IMG/VR virus record: IMGVR_UViG_3300012964_000002
Coordinates: 25,427 to 89,426 of that record
Direction: 5' to 3' (one strand)
Length of the DNA stretch: 64,000 nucleotides
Origin: a virus
Below, piece after piece: positions 39,461-48,002 of the stretch (within the stretch, counting starts at the first letter, position 1; each line of letters begins with the position of its first letter). A model generated the notes under the pieces. That model searched no databases. It worked only from the letters and a program-made list of their open reading frames with translations, and was not told the DNA's origin. The translations under genes and the position numbers were made by a program.

Positions 39461-39487
39461 GCCGGGGGCGGAGACCTCGCCCCCGGC
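39461..39487 (+). terminator. 10-bp perfect hairpin before the scaffold gene
   Basis: GCCGGGGGCG (39461-39470) and CGCCCCCGGC (39478-39487) with a 7-nt loop, 14 bases after the preceding stop. Followed by GAATCGAAAG, not a U-tract. The 112-bp gap also has a 5-bp GTGCA/TGCAC stem. Confidence 0.45.
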
Positions 39488-39559
39488 GAATCGAAAGTGC
39501 ATCCTCGTCGTGCACGCGCACGGCGGCGGTGAACAGCCGGGAAACCGGACGAGGCGCAC

Positions 39560-40447
39560 ATGACTCCCGAGGAGCAGAAGACGCAGGCGGAGGCCGAGGC
39601 CAAGAAGGCGGCCGAGGCGAAGGCGGCGGCGGAGAAGGCGGAGGCCGCGAAGGCGGCCGCGGCCGGCGCGACCCCGAACAGCGACGGGACGGTGACCCTG
39701 GCGGACGGCAAGGTCCAGGTGCTCTCCCCCGGCGCCTACAAGCGCATCAAGGAGGACGCGGCGAAGCGCGGCGCGGCCCGCGAGCGCGCGGCGCTCGAGG
39801 AGCAGGCCAAGGCGGCGGGCTTCGCCTCCCTCGATGACGCTCTCCGGCAGCTCCGCGACGGGCACCGGCGGGAGCCCCGCCGCGAGGAGCGGCCGGCCGG
39901 CGCGGCGGCGAGCGCTCGTCCCAACGGCGAGCAGCCCCCGACGCCGCCGGAGCGCCCGACGCACGGCGCCGGGCGGAAGGCGTGGGAGCGCTACGAGCGC
40001 GCGCGGAAGCAGTTCGATCACGATGTCCAGGCGTACCGGGAGCGCACGAACCGCGCGACCGCCCGCGCCCGCGACCTCGAGAAGCGGCTGGAGGCGCAGG
40101 AGGCGGAGCAGGCCCTGCGCGAGAAGGCGATCATGTCGGGCGTCACCGACGTCGACTACGCCATCGCGCTCCTCAAGCGCGACCTCTCCGGGAAGACGGA
40201 GGAGGAGCTCGGCAAGTTCGACGAGGCCAAGTGGTTCGAGGCGCTGCGCGCCTCCAAGCCGTACCTGTTCGGCGTGAAGGAGGTTCCCGCGAACACGGGC
40301 ACCGCCGGCACGACGCCGGCCCCCGCCACGCCGGGGCAGATCGCCGCCGCGGCCGCGCGAGACGGGCAGTTCGACGGGCGGAAGGTGTCGAAGCAGGAGT
40401 TCAACGACAGGCTGCAGAAGATGGGCATCAGCTCGCCGACGGTGTAG
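39560..40447 (+). CDS. Capsid scaffolding protein (probable)
   Basis: 295 residues, ATG 39560. Ala/Lys/Glu-rich helical N-terminus, a disordered Pro-rich middle, coiled coil (KQFDHDVQAYRERTNRATAR onward), and a folded end: GVTDVDYAIALLKRDLSGKT, EAKWFEALRASKPYLFG. Scaffold proteins upstream of capsid genes have this layout. It should guide prohead assembly and leave before packaging. Confidence 0.75.
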   Translation: MTPEEQKTQAEAEAKKAAEAKAAAEKAEAAKAAAAGATPNSDGTVTLADGKVQVLSPGAYKRIKEDAAKRGAARERAALEEQAKAAGFASLDDALRQLRDGHRREPRREERPAGAAASARPNGEQPPTPPERPTHGAGRKAWERYERARKQFDHDVQAYRERTNRATARARDLEKRLEAQEAEQALREKAIMSGVTDVDYAIALLKRDLSGKTEEELGKFDEAKWFEALRASKPYLFGVKEVPANTGTAGTTPAPATPGQIAAAAARDGQFDGRKVSKQEFNDRLQKMGISSPTV

Positions 40448-40503
40448 CCGGCGCGCGGCGTCGCTCGCCTCCTTGCGGCCGAGGCAAGAAGCATCGAGGT
40501 TTG

Positions 40504-40533
40504 TTGACAGGTCAGAGCCGCAGGACGTAACCT
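40504..40533 (+). promoter_or_regulatory. Promoter candidate for the major capsid gene
   Basis: TTGACA (40504-40509), 18-bp spacer, TAACCT (40528-40533), 42 bases before the capsid ATG. The -35 is a perfect consensus. Confidence 0.45.
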
Positions 40534-40575
40534 CGCGCCAGCTCGATCAGGCGCCACCCAAGAAGGAGACGAGCG

Positions 40576-41967
40576 ATGCCGGACTTCTCTACCATCCTCC
40601 AGGCCCCGGAGATCCGGGCCATCGTCCAGGAGAACCTCCTCGAGCGCGCGTTCCACGACGCGCTGTTCCCCCGGCTCCTCTTCCGCGGAGAGGCGACGCC
40701 GCAGGTCTGGCCGGCCAGCGTCGGCGACACGATGGTCTTCTCGGGCGTGGGGCTCATCAAGCCGAAGATGGCCGCCCTCCCGCCCGGCGTCGACCCCCTG
40801 CCCTCGTCCTACCAGAGCGAGCAGTGGACCGCGCAGCTCCAGCAGTACGCGGACACGATCGACACGCACATGCCGACGAGCATCGTGGCGATCGCCAACC
40901 TGTTCCTCCGGAACGCGCACCAGCTCGGCCTCTCCGCCGGGCAGGCGCTGAACCGCGTCGTGCGCGACCGCCTCTACAACATCGGCGCGAGCGGCAACAC
41001 CGTCACGACCGCGGCGGCCGTCGCGCCGACCAACCTGGTTCCGGTGGCCCGTCTCGGCGGGTTCACCCGCGCGCGCAACCCGCTGCTCGCCGGCGGCTCG
41101 CCGGTGCGCTTCGACGCCGTCTCCGCCGCGAACCCGCTCGCCGCGACCGTCGGAGGCGTGGCCGTCTCCATCGTCGGCTTCGCGGCCGCGACGCCCGGCG
41201 ACGAGGTCGGTCCCGGCACGCTCACGCTCGCCGCGAACATCGCCGCGTTCGCGCTCCGCGCCGCGGTCGTGGCGACCGACGCCAGCGTGATCCAGCGGGT
41301 CGGGGGCGGCACCACCATCGACGCGCTCGTGGCGGCGAACATCCTCACGCTCGCCGACATGCGCTCCGCCGTGGCCCGCTTCCGCCAGCAGAACGTCCCC
41401 GAGCAGCCGGACGGACAGTTCCACTGCCACCTCAGCCCCCGGGCCGAGGGCGAGCTGTTCGCCGACAACGAGTTCCAGCGGCTGCTCACTGCCCTGCCCG
41501 ACTACTACATGTACAAGCAGTTCGCGATCGGGCAGCTCCTCGGCATCGCGTTCTTCCGGAACAGCGAGGCGCCCATCGCCCAGACCGTGTCGGGCGGCGC
41601 GACGGCGAGCTACGACCCGGCGGACCCGCTCGGCCTCGAGCTGTTCGTCGGCGGCACGACCGCCGGGCTCGCCGTGGAGCACTCGCTCCTCGTGGGCCAG
41701 GGCGCGATCTACGAGTACCACCAGGACCTCTCGCAGCTCATCACCGAGGCCGGCGTGACCGGCCGCGTGGGCGAGCCCCGGATCACGAACAACGGCATCG
41801 AGGTCTTCACGGACCGGATCCAGCTCATCATCCGCTCGCCGCTGAACCGGCTCCAGGATCTCGTCGCGACGTCCTGGCGGTTCATCGGCGACTGGCCGGC
41901 CCGCACGGACGCCACCGTCGGCGACGCCGCCCGCTACAAGCGCGTGGTCGTCATCGAGCACGCGTAG
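40576..41967 (+). CDS. Major capsid protein (N4 gp56-like/HK97 fold)
   Basis: 463 residues, ATG after AAGAAGGAGACGAGCG. N-terminal arm LERAFHDALFPRLLFRGEA, then DTMVFSGVGLIKPK, an Ala/Val-rich insert at about 175-235, and QFHCHLSPRAEGELFADNEF, the segment typical of the N4-gp56 capsid family. The C-terminal VGEPRITNNGIEVFTDRIQ and LQDLVATSWRFIGDW belong to the axial domain. Forms the icosahedral shell. Own promoter upstream and structured region downstream. Confidence 0.85.
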   Translation: MPDFSTILQAPEIRAIVQENLLERAFHDALFPRLLFRGEATPQVWPASVGDTMVFSGVGLIKPKMAALPPGVDPLPSSYQSEQWTAQLQQYADTIDTHMPTSIVAIANLFLRNAHQLGLSAGQALNRVVRDRLYNIGASGNTVTTAAAVAPTNLVPVARLGGFTRARNPLLAGGSPVRFDAVSAANPLAATVGGVAVSIVGFAAATPGDEVGPGTLTLAANIAAFALRAAVVATDASVIQRVGGGTTIDALVAANILTLADMRSAVARFRQQNVPEQPDGQFHCHLSPRAEGELFADNEFQRLLTALPDYYMYKQFAIGQLLGIAFFRNSEAPIAQTVSGGATASYDPADPLGLELFVGGTTAGLAVEHSLLVGQGAIYEYHQDLSQLITEAGVTGRVGEPRITNNGIEVFTDRIQLIIRSPLNRLQDLVATSWRFIGDWPARTDATVGDAARYKRVVVIEHA

Positions 41968-41974
41968 GAGCGCG

Positions 41975-42445
41975 CACCCGGTGGGGGACCTCCTCCACAC
42001 CTCGGGGCGGTCGGTCGGCGAGGCCGGCCGCCCCATCACTTTGCCCGCCTCGCGCGGGCATCGCGCCGACCTCGCGTCGGCACCAGGGATGTGCGCTCGA
42101 CAGAGCGTCACCAGCCAGGCTGACACCGAGGCTGGACATCCCGCCGGCTCTTGCGACTCTCCCGAGTCGCGTGTCAGGGAGCCGCGTCATGCACGGGCCT
42201 CGTGCCCGTCGAACGGCACCAGCGCAAACCCCGGCTTCGCGCCGCGGAACCGCGCCTGCCGAAACAATGGTGGCCCCGCCTTTCGGCGCTTCGGCGCCAA
42301 CCCCGGCGGAGACATCTCGGACGCTCCGAGCCTTCGTGCTCACCCCCCGCGTCCTCGTAGGGCTCGTCGCACCGTCATCGCGCTCACCCCACGGCGGGGG
42401 CTTCCGCCGGTCAACCGCGCGAAGATCGCGACGAGCCCTGCCACC
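41975..42445 (+). ncRNA. Candidate structured RNA downstream of the capsid gene
   Basis: The 522-nt gap 41968-42489 has no convincing gene but many non-overlapping stems: 41981-41986/41993-41998; 42004-42010/42028-42034; 42042-42048/42054-42060; 42065-42070/42076-42081; a junction closed by 42086-42092/42136-42142 around 42093-42108 and 42111-42116/42130-42135; 42145-42150/42179-42184 around 42153-42159/42164-42170; 42193-42198/42204-42209; 42276-42280/42305-42309 around a UUCG tetraloop stem 42285-42298; 42316-42321/42325-42330; and a perfect 12-bp helix 42359-42370/42428-42439 around two more stems. Three hairpins share a CTCGC/T loop. An open frame from 41981 lacks an RBS and has an unlikely composition. 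Confidence 0.45.
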
Positions 42446-42489
42446 GCTTTCTGAACCTCGAGAACCGAAGCCCAGGACGGAGACGGAAG

Positions 42490-42894
42490 ATGGCGGCCCC
42501 GGCGAGCAGCGGAAAGAAGCGCGGGTGGGACCCTGTGGCGGCCGCCGGCATCCCCGGCGAGCCTCTGGACGTGACCCCCTCGAAGCCGGAGGCGGATCCG
42601 GTGAACCCTTCCATCCACGACCCCACGCCCCCTCCTCCGCCCCCGAACCCGGAGAGCAGCGCGACCGTGGAGAGGCTGCAGCGCGCCATCGAGGCGGCGA
42701 AGCGCGAGCCCGCGCTCGTCCCCCCTCCGCCGACGCCCCCGCCCCCGGTCGGCCCGGCGTTCCGCGTCCGGGAGACCCGCGTCGTCAACCTGCGCGGAAG
42801 CCTCACGACGCTCGCGCGCGGCAGCATCGTGCGCGCGGTCTCGCACGACCTCGCCTCGATCCGGGAGCAGGGCGTGCCGCTCGACCCGGTGTAG
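42490..42894 (+). CDS. Pro-rich protein with small C-terminal barrel-like domain
   Basis: 134 residues, ATG after GACGGAGACGGAAG. The first 90 residues are Pro-rich and disordered (two poly-Pro runs). The end FRVRETRVVNLRGSLTTLAR plus GSIVRAVSHD looks like the small beta domain that phages place after capsid genes. May be a head-tail joining or minor capsid protein. Confidence 0.58.
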   Translation: MAAPASSGKKRGWDPVAAAGIPGEPLDVTPSKPEADPVNPSIHDPTPPPPPPNPESSATVERLQRAIEAAKREPALVPPPPTPPPPVGPAFRVRETRVVNLRGSLTTLARGSIVRAVSHDLASIREQGVPLDPV

Positions 42895-42930
42895 GATCGG
42901 CCGGGAGCTCGACGTGGACGGAGGACGCTG

Positions 42931-43338
42931 GTGGCGCTCAACGATTCTGAGAAGGAGCGGGTGAGGTATCACCTCGGCTACATCGAGGTGCAGCCCGCGG
43001 CGTCCATCCAGCTCGGCATCCCCCGCCCGATCCAGACCGTCTTCCTCGTCGAGCAGGCGATGAACAACGTCATCGGCGCCGCCGAGGACCGCGTCCGCCG
43101 CATCCTCGGCGTGATGGACGGCATCGAGGACCAGCTCGTCGACGCGCAGCCGCGTCTCGCCGCCGAGAAGCTGGACGAGCTCACCATCCGGAAGGACGAG
43201 ACGGACGCGCTCGACAGGGAGTACGTGCGATGGGGCTCGCGCCTCGCCGACATCCTGGGCGTGCCGATCTACCCGTACAGCGCGCGCTACCGCAACGTGA
43301 TGGGCAGCGGAGCGGGCTCCATCCCGGTGAGGGGGTAG
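42931..43338 (+). CDS. Head-tail connector protein
   Basis: 135 residues, GTG start after GGACGGAGGACGC. VRYHLGYIEVQPAASIQLGI, VFLVEQAMNNVI, an ARG/GLU helix, then REYVRWGSRLADILGVPIYP. This is a recognisable myophage/siphophage head-completion pattern (adaptor under the portal). Confidence 0.7.
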   Translation: MALNDSEKERVRYHLGYIEVQPAASIQLGIPRPIQTVFLVEQAMNNVIGAAEDRVRRILGVMDGIEDQLVDAQPRLAAEKLDELTIRKDETDALDREYVRWGSRLADILGVPIYPYSARYRNVMGSGAGSIPVRG

Positions 43339-43341
43339 CTC

Positions 43342-43884
43342 GTGCCCTTCCCGGTCCGCCCTCGCCGCTTCACCGACCTCTCCGGGCTCGACCTCTCGAG
43401 GACGCTGGCGCGCCGCCTCGTGCCCGTGGCCGACATGCTGCGCGATCTCCGCACGAAGTTCGGCATGCGGCCGTACGAGGTTCACGTCATCCGCTCCGCG
43501 TGGACGGGCGGAGAGCGCGGCGTGGGGGTCGAGCAGGTGACCTCGGACGTGGTCATCCTCCCGACGCCGCGCATCGTCGACCTGACCTCGCTCACGGAGA
43601 TCGTGCAGCCCGTCGGCCTGGACGAGGTCGGGCAGGTCACGCTCGACGAGGTCTCCGGAAGGTTCACCGAGGATCAGCTCCTCGGGAGGCACGACGACGG
43701 GTCGCCGCTCCGTCCCGACGAGACGGTGTTCTACGAGGTGCTGTTCCCGCTCCCGGACGGGCGCGCCGGCAACGTCGAGCGACGCCGATTCTACCCGACG
43801 AGCGCGCCGCACTACGCCGCCGGGAAGTTCGAGTGGGTGGTCCGCCTGGAGCGCCAGCGGCCCGACGCCGGGAGGGGCTTCTGA
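43342..43884 (+). CDS. Head closure/neck protein
   Basis: 180 residues, GTG 3 bases after the previous stop. RPYEVHVIRSAWTGGERGVG, ILPTPRIVDLTSLTE, VGLDEVGQVTLDEVSGRFTE, DETVFYEVLFPLP and KFEWVVRLERQ follow the order of phage head-closure proteins. It seals the portal channel after packaging. Confidence 0.68.
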   Translation: MPFPVRPRRFTDLSGLDLSRTLARRLVPVADMLRDLRTKFGMRPYEVHVIRSAWTGGERGVGVEQVTSDVVILPTPRIVDLTSLTEIVQPVGLDEVGQVTLDEVSGRFTEDQLLGRHDDGSPLRPDETVFYEVLFPLPDGRAGNVERRRFYPTSAPHYAAGKFEWVVRLERQRPDAGRGF

Positions 43885-44402
43885 TGGAGCGCACGATCGT
43901 CATCGACGCGCGCGACTACGAGGCGTGGCTGCTCAAGCTGGCGCAGGAGAAGATCCCGGAGGCCATGGAGCGCGGCGCCGTCTCCGGTGCCGCTCGCTGC
44001 ATTCCGCTGCTCCACACGGCCACGGACACCGCCCCGCCGGCCAACCCCTCCGGGAAGGGCAGCGGCGGCGCCTTCAGCTCGGGGAAGTACAAGTCGATGT
44101 GGCGCTCCCGCCCGATCCGCGGCGGAGCTCAGGTCTTCAACGACGCGTCCTACGCCGCCGTGATCGAGGAGGGGCGCCGCCCGGGCGCGAAGGGGCCGCC
44201 GTTCACCCCCGACGTCATCGCGGGCTGGGCGCAGCGTCGCCTGGGGCTGTCGGCCAAGGAGGCCAAGAACGCCGCGTTCGCCATCCGACGCGCCATCAAG
44301 GTGCGCGGCCTTCGCGCCCGCAAGGTGCTCACGACCTCCATCCCGAAGATGACCGACGTCGTGCTCGAGGAGATCGTGCGCGAGCTGGAGCGTGCCTGGT
44401 GA
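43884..44402 (+). CDS. Tail-completion protein (HK97 gp10-like)
   Basis: 172 residues; ATG overlaps the previous stop (TGATG). Central YAAVIEEGRRPGAKGPPFTP, then IAGWAQRRLGLSAKEAKNAA, IRRAIKVRGLRARKVL, the classical EEGRxPG...RGxxxR pattern of neck proteins that join head and tail. Confidence 0.72.
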   Translation: MERTIVIDARDYEAWLLKLAQEKIPEAMERGAVSGAARCIPLLHTATDTAPPANPSGKGSGGAFSSGKYKSMWRSRPIRGGAQVFNDASYAAVIEEGRRPGAKGPPFTPDVIAGWAQRRLGLSAKEAKNAAFAIRRAIKVRGLRARKVLTTSIPKMTDVVLEEIVRELERAW

Positions 44403-45130
44403 CGATGACGGATCCCCGCCTTCCGGACCCGCCTCCGCCGCTCCCGCCGCCCGGAGGAACGCGCCTCGTGACGGACTCCGGGACGGCCCCGACGCTCTCC
44501 CTGCGCCAGGACTCGGACGCGCGGACCGCCGTCTGCCGCGGACTCGCGGAGTACATCGAGCAGCTCGAGTGGACGATGCCGGGCGGGCGGCTCCTCCGCT
44601 TCGCCAAGGTCTTCGACACCTGGGCGGGCGCGGAGGATCAGGCCAAGTACCCCTCCGCCATCGTCGAGGCGGCGCCCGACGGCGAGTACGACGGGGCGCG
44701 CTTCACGCCGGCGGCGGACGACGCGGACGTCGAGGGGTCCTCCCTCGTGCAGACCTGCGAGCTCAAGACGGAGCTCAGGGTCGGGGTCTGGGCGACCGAC
44801 CGCAAGGAGCGCAGCGGCCTCGTCGCCATGCTGGAGGCGCGCCTCATCGCGCCCACGACGTGGATGTACGGGACGATGCTCGAGCTGCCCCACTACTTCG
44901 GCGTGCGCGCCTCGTACGAGCCGACCGGCGTCTCCTTCGACGACACCTCCGAGAGCGCGCTGCGCCGCTACCGCGTCGCGACGATGCGCGTGCGCGCCGC
45001 CATGCCGATGGTCGTGGTCGCCAAGATTCCGCGTCTCGCGGTCGGGCAGCCGAAGCTCGACCTTCGGGAGATCGGCGAGAGAACGGAGTTCGCGCCGACG
45101 GACATGGCGTTCTCGGCGGGGAGGATGTAG
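44399..45130 (+). CDS. Tail terminator-like protein
   Basis: 243 residues, GTGA-type overlap. Pro-rich start, then LRQDSDARTAVCRGLAEYIE, FDTWAGAEDQAKYPSAIVEA, TCELKTELRVGVWATDRKER, a strand-helix arrangement like tail terminators or neck proteins that stop tail polymerisation. Longer than usual because of the N-terminal and C-terminal extensions. Confidence 0.6.
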   Translation: MTMTDPRLPDPPPPLPPPGGTRLVTDSGTAPTLSLRQDSDARTAVCRGLAEYIEQLEWTMPGGRLLRFAKVFDTWAGAEDQAKYPSAIVEAAPDGEYDGARFTPAADDADVEGSSLVQTCELKTELRVGVWATDRKERSGLVAMLEARLIAPTTWMYGTMLELPHYFGVRASYEPTGVSFDDTSESALRRYRVATMRVRAAMPMVVVAKIPRLAVGQPKLDLREIGERTEFAPTDMAFSAGRM

Positions 45131-45132
45131 CC

Positions 45133-45372
45133 GTGCCGGTGCGAACGCTCAACGAGGTTCCCGGCGCCGCCGCGGGGCAGACCATCGAGGGGGTCTCCCT
45201 GATCGACGCGATGGGGTTCGGCGTGGGTGCCCCCTCGACGTGCCAGCTCCCGGCGCCGCCCGTGGTCGACGCGGCCGGTCGCCCCGTCCCCACCGCGCCG
45301 TCCGGCAGCTTCGTGCTGGACAACCTGCTCGTGCCCGTCACGGACAACGGCATGACGGTGGTGACCGTCTAG
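45133..45372 (+). CDS. Small hypothetical protein
   Basis: 79 residues, GTG 3 bases after the preceding stop. Gly/Ala/Pro-rich (VPGAAAGQTIEGVSLIDAMG), ends FVLDNLLVPVTDNGMTVVTV. Unknown; between neck and sheath genes. Confidence 0.52.
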   Translation: MPVRTLNEVPGAAAGQTIEGVSLIDAMGFGVGAPSTCQLPAPPVVDAAGRPVPTAPSGSFVLDNLLVPVTDNGMTVVTV

Positions 45373-45386
45373 GAAGGGTGGCACGC

Positions 45387-45938
45387 ATGCCTCTCCACAA
45401 GGACCTGACTCTGGCGAACATGCACGTGCTCCACGCGTTCGAGTTCGCCGACGCGCCGACCATGCGCGCCGCCGCCATGACGCTCGCCGACGTCGGAAAG
45501 ATCGCCCGCGTGGCGGCCGACGCGTCGTTCTGGCAGCTGATCGACCACTTCGCGCCGACGACCTGGTTCCCCGTCTCGCCGCCGTTCGAGTTCGTCTCCG
45601 GCAACCTCGCGGTCACCGGGCTCACCGCCGCCGTGAACACTCCGTTCCTCGCGCACATCTTCGGTGGCAACCTCGTGGCGCTGAAGGTTCGCGCCGCGGC
45701 CGGCGTGAGCAACGCGCTGACCATGACGCTCACCGGGCTGCCCGCGTCGCTGATCCCCAACCTGGCGATGGTGTCCGTCATCGCCGCGCAGGACAACGGC
45801 GTCCAGATCATCGGCAGCGCGGCGCTTCTCTCCTCCGGCACGATTCAGCTGTACGCTGGCGGGACCAACGCTCCCTGGACCGCGGCGGGCGCAAAGGGGT
45901 TCTCCTCGTTCGAACTGGTGTATCCGCTCGTGTCGTAG
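45387..45938 (+). CDS. Tail-region beta protein with ADVGK module
   Basis: 183 residues, ATG after AGGAAGGG. Residues about 13-60 (LHAFEFADAPTMRAAAMTLAD, VGKIARVAADASFWQLIDH) match the first part of the protein encoded at 60647. The rest is beta-rich (AHIFGGNLVALKVRAAAGVS, ASLIPNLAMVSVIAAQDNG). Perhaps a virion surface or fibre-like component. Confidence 0.55.
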   Translation: MPLHKDLTLANMHVLHAFEFADAPTMRAAAMTLADVGKIARVAADASFWQLIDHFAPTTWFPVSPPFEFVSGNLAVTGLTAAVNTPFLAHIFGGNLVALKVRAAAGVSNALTMTLTGLPASLIPNLAMVSVIAAQDNGVQIIGSAALLSSGTIQLYAGGTNAPWTAAGAKGFSSFELVYPLVS

Positions 45939-45961
45939 CGCGACGGATCCGTCCGCTTGTG

Positions 45962-45967
45962 GTAGAA
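45962..45967 (+). promoter_or_regulatory. Possible extended -10 upstream of the sheath gene
   Basis: TGGTAGAAA in the short gap 45939-45993 looks like a TGn extended -10 (TAGAAA at 45962-45967) with no good -35. Weak candidate. Confidence 0.2.
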
Positions 45968-45993
45968 AACTCAGGACTGTCAAGGAGGCGCAG

Positions 45994-47982
45994 ATGGCCG
46001 GCTTCATCAGGCGGTTCGCGTCCGACCCCGGGTCGGACGTCATCACCCAGATCGAGGGCGCCGTCATCGTGGACTCGGCGCCCCCCGGCTCCATCTCCGG
46101 CATCCAGACCGGGGTGGTCGCCATCGTCGGCGAGTTCGCCGACATGAGCTCTGGCGTCAGCGTGGACGCCTCCGGGACCGTGACCACCAAGCCCGTGCCG
46201 GTGGAAATCTTCTCGGCGCAGGATCTCGTGACGAAGCTCGGCGGCTTCGACGAGACCCTGGGCGAGTTCGGCGTCTCGGGAGGCAACGGCTTCGCCGCGC
46301 TGCGCAACAAGCGGTTCAGCCGGCTCCTCGCCGTGGCCGCCAACCTCGCCTCGAGCAAGGGCGTCCGGATCTTCCGCCAGCTCCCCACGTGCAAGGGCGC
46401 CACGGACCCGACGCCGATCACGCCCGTGCAGGCCGCGGTGGTCGCGGCGGGGCGCGAGTTCAAGGCGGCGGCCAACCGCGCGCGCCTCTGCGCCGCCGCG
46501 AAGTTCACCGGCGACATCGACTACATCCGGGCGACGGACGGCAGCGTCACCGCCGCGGGCCTCCCGGCCGCGACGCAGCCCTTCACCTCCGCCTCCGGCG
46601 ACTTCGTGAACCGCGGCGTGAAGGTGGGCGACCTCGTGGTCATCGGCGTCATCGGCGGCGCGGCCGGGCTCGGCGCGAACGCGGCGACCTACCGCGTCAA
46701 CGCGGTGACCAGCGCGACGATCCTCGTTCTCGAGAAGCTCGACGGAACGACCTTCGACTGGACGACCACCGCGGCGCTCCCGTACCGCGTTCACCCGGGC
46801 GCGGCGGGCGACTCCGCGCCGGCGACCGGCTTCAACATCGCGGCGGCCGGCGGCGCCGCCGTCCCCGCGCGCCCGCTCGACGCCACCATCGTCGGCTCGA
46901 CGGTCCTCACGCCCTCCGTCGTCCCGGCCGCCCCGACCGCGACCTCCTGGGATCCGCTCTCCGGACTTCAGGGGCGGACCTCTCCCGGAACCCCCGCCGG
47001 CGACCTCGTCTACACGGCGGCGGTGCAGGCGCCGAACGCGGTCAGCGCGGCGGCCATCGACGCGCTGTACTCGACCGCGATCGACTCGCTCCTCTCCGAC
47101 GACCCGCCCGGGCGCGACGCCAACATCATCTGGGCCGCGCGCACGAGCTCGACCATCCGGGCGAAGCTCAAGAGCCACGTGCTCGACGCGAGCTCGCGCG
47201 GCCTCGGCCGCGAGGCGGTCATCTCCCCGGAGATCAGCCAGGTGACCGAGGGGACCATCCTCGGGGACGCCGACCCGGGCGTCGGCGCGAACCGCGACGA
47301 GCGCGTCATCTACAACTGGCCGGGCGCCGTCCACTTCGTGCCGGAGGCGGTGGGCTTCCTGCTCAAGACCGCGCTCGGCACGAGCCTCGCGGACGGACTC
47401 CTCGACGACCGCCTGGACGGCTGGATGGCCTCCGTCCTCTCGAACCTTCCGCCGGAGCAGAACCCCGGCCAGAGCGGCTCGCCGGTCTCCGACGTGATGG
47501 CCCCGATCCGGGGGTTCCAGCGCGGCGTCTCGGGGCTCGGCCTGCCCGACTACATCCAGTTCCGGCAGCGCGGCATCGCGGCGCTCCGCCTCGACAGGAC
47601 GGACGGTCCGATCTTCCAGTCCGGAATCACCGCGAGCCTGACCGCCGGGCGCAAGAACATCGCGCGTCGACGGATGGCCGACTTCATCGAGGACTCGGTC
47701 GCGCAGCGCTACAACCAGTTCGCCAAGAAGCTGCTCACGAACCAGCTCAAGGACTCCATCGTCGGGGAGACGGTGGCGTTCCTCCTCGACCTCCTCTCGC
47801 CGAACAACCCGCCCGCGCAGCGCATCAGCGCCTTCTCCGTCGACTCGAAGGCGGGGAACACGCCCGCCACGGAGGCGCAGGGCATCTTCGTCGTCATCGG
47901 GAAGGTTCGCACGCTCGCCTCGGCCGACTTCATCGTCTTCCAGGCCGAGATCGGCGAGTCGGTCAACGTCACCACGTCGTAG
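45994..47982 (+). CDS. Tail sheath protein
   Basis: 662 residues, ATG after TCAAGGAGGCGC. The N-terminal GSISGIQTGVVAIVGEFADM, VTKLGGFDETLGEFG and central RIFRQLPTCKGATD fit sheath domains; the C-terminal QRGVSGLGLPDYIQFRQRGI, NIARRRMADFIEDSVAQRYN and a final strand (SADFIVFQAEIGESVNVTTS) are the typical contractile core that locks subunits. An inserted beta-domain (about residues 190-265) makes it longer than the usual 450-500. It contracts to drive the tube through the envelope. Confidence 0.9.
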   Translation: MAGFIRRFASDPGSDVITQIEGAVIVDSAPPGSISGIQTGVVAIVGEFADMSSGVSVDASGTVTTKPVPVEIFSAQDLVTKLGGFDETLGEFGVSGGNGFAALRNKRFSRLLAVAANLASSKGVRIFRQLPTCKGATDPTPITPVQAAVVAAGREFKAAANRARLCAAAKFTGDIDYIRATDGSVTAAGLPAATQPFTSASGDFVNRGVKVGDLVVIGVIGGAAGLGANAATYRVNAVTSATILVLEKLDGTTFDWTTTAALPYRVHPGAAGDSAPATGFNIAAAGGAAVPARPLDATIVGSTVLTPSVVPAAPTATSWDPLSGLQGRTSPGTPAGDLVYTAAVQAPNAVSAAAIDALYSTAIDSLLSDDPPGRDANIIWAARTSSTIRAKLKSHVLDASSRGLGREAVISPEISQVTEGTILGDADPGVGANRDERVIYNWPGAVHFVPEAVGFLLKTALGTSLADGLLDDRLDGWMASVLSNLPPEQNPGQSGSPVSDVMAPIRGFQRGVSGLGLPDYIQFRQRGIAALRLDRTDGPIFQSGITASLTAGRKNIARRRMADFIEDSVAQRYNQFAKKLLTNQLKDSIVGETVAFLLDLLSPNNPPAQRISAFSVDSKAGNTPATEAQGIFVVIGKVRTLASADFIVFQAEIGESVNVTTS

Positions 47983-48002
47983 GCTTCAACGGGAGGTTCG
48001 CC

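Noticed and set aside
41981-42454. 157-codon frame after the capsid gene
   Set aside because: No RBS, unusual Arg/Pro/Ser composition and it coincides with a dense series of hairpins; treated as a structured-RNA candidate instead.
41968-42489. Group I intron or self-splicing element at the capsid gene
   Set aside because: The capsid protein ends naturally and no second exon follows; the region lacks a recognisable P7/P3 core.
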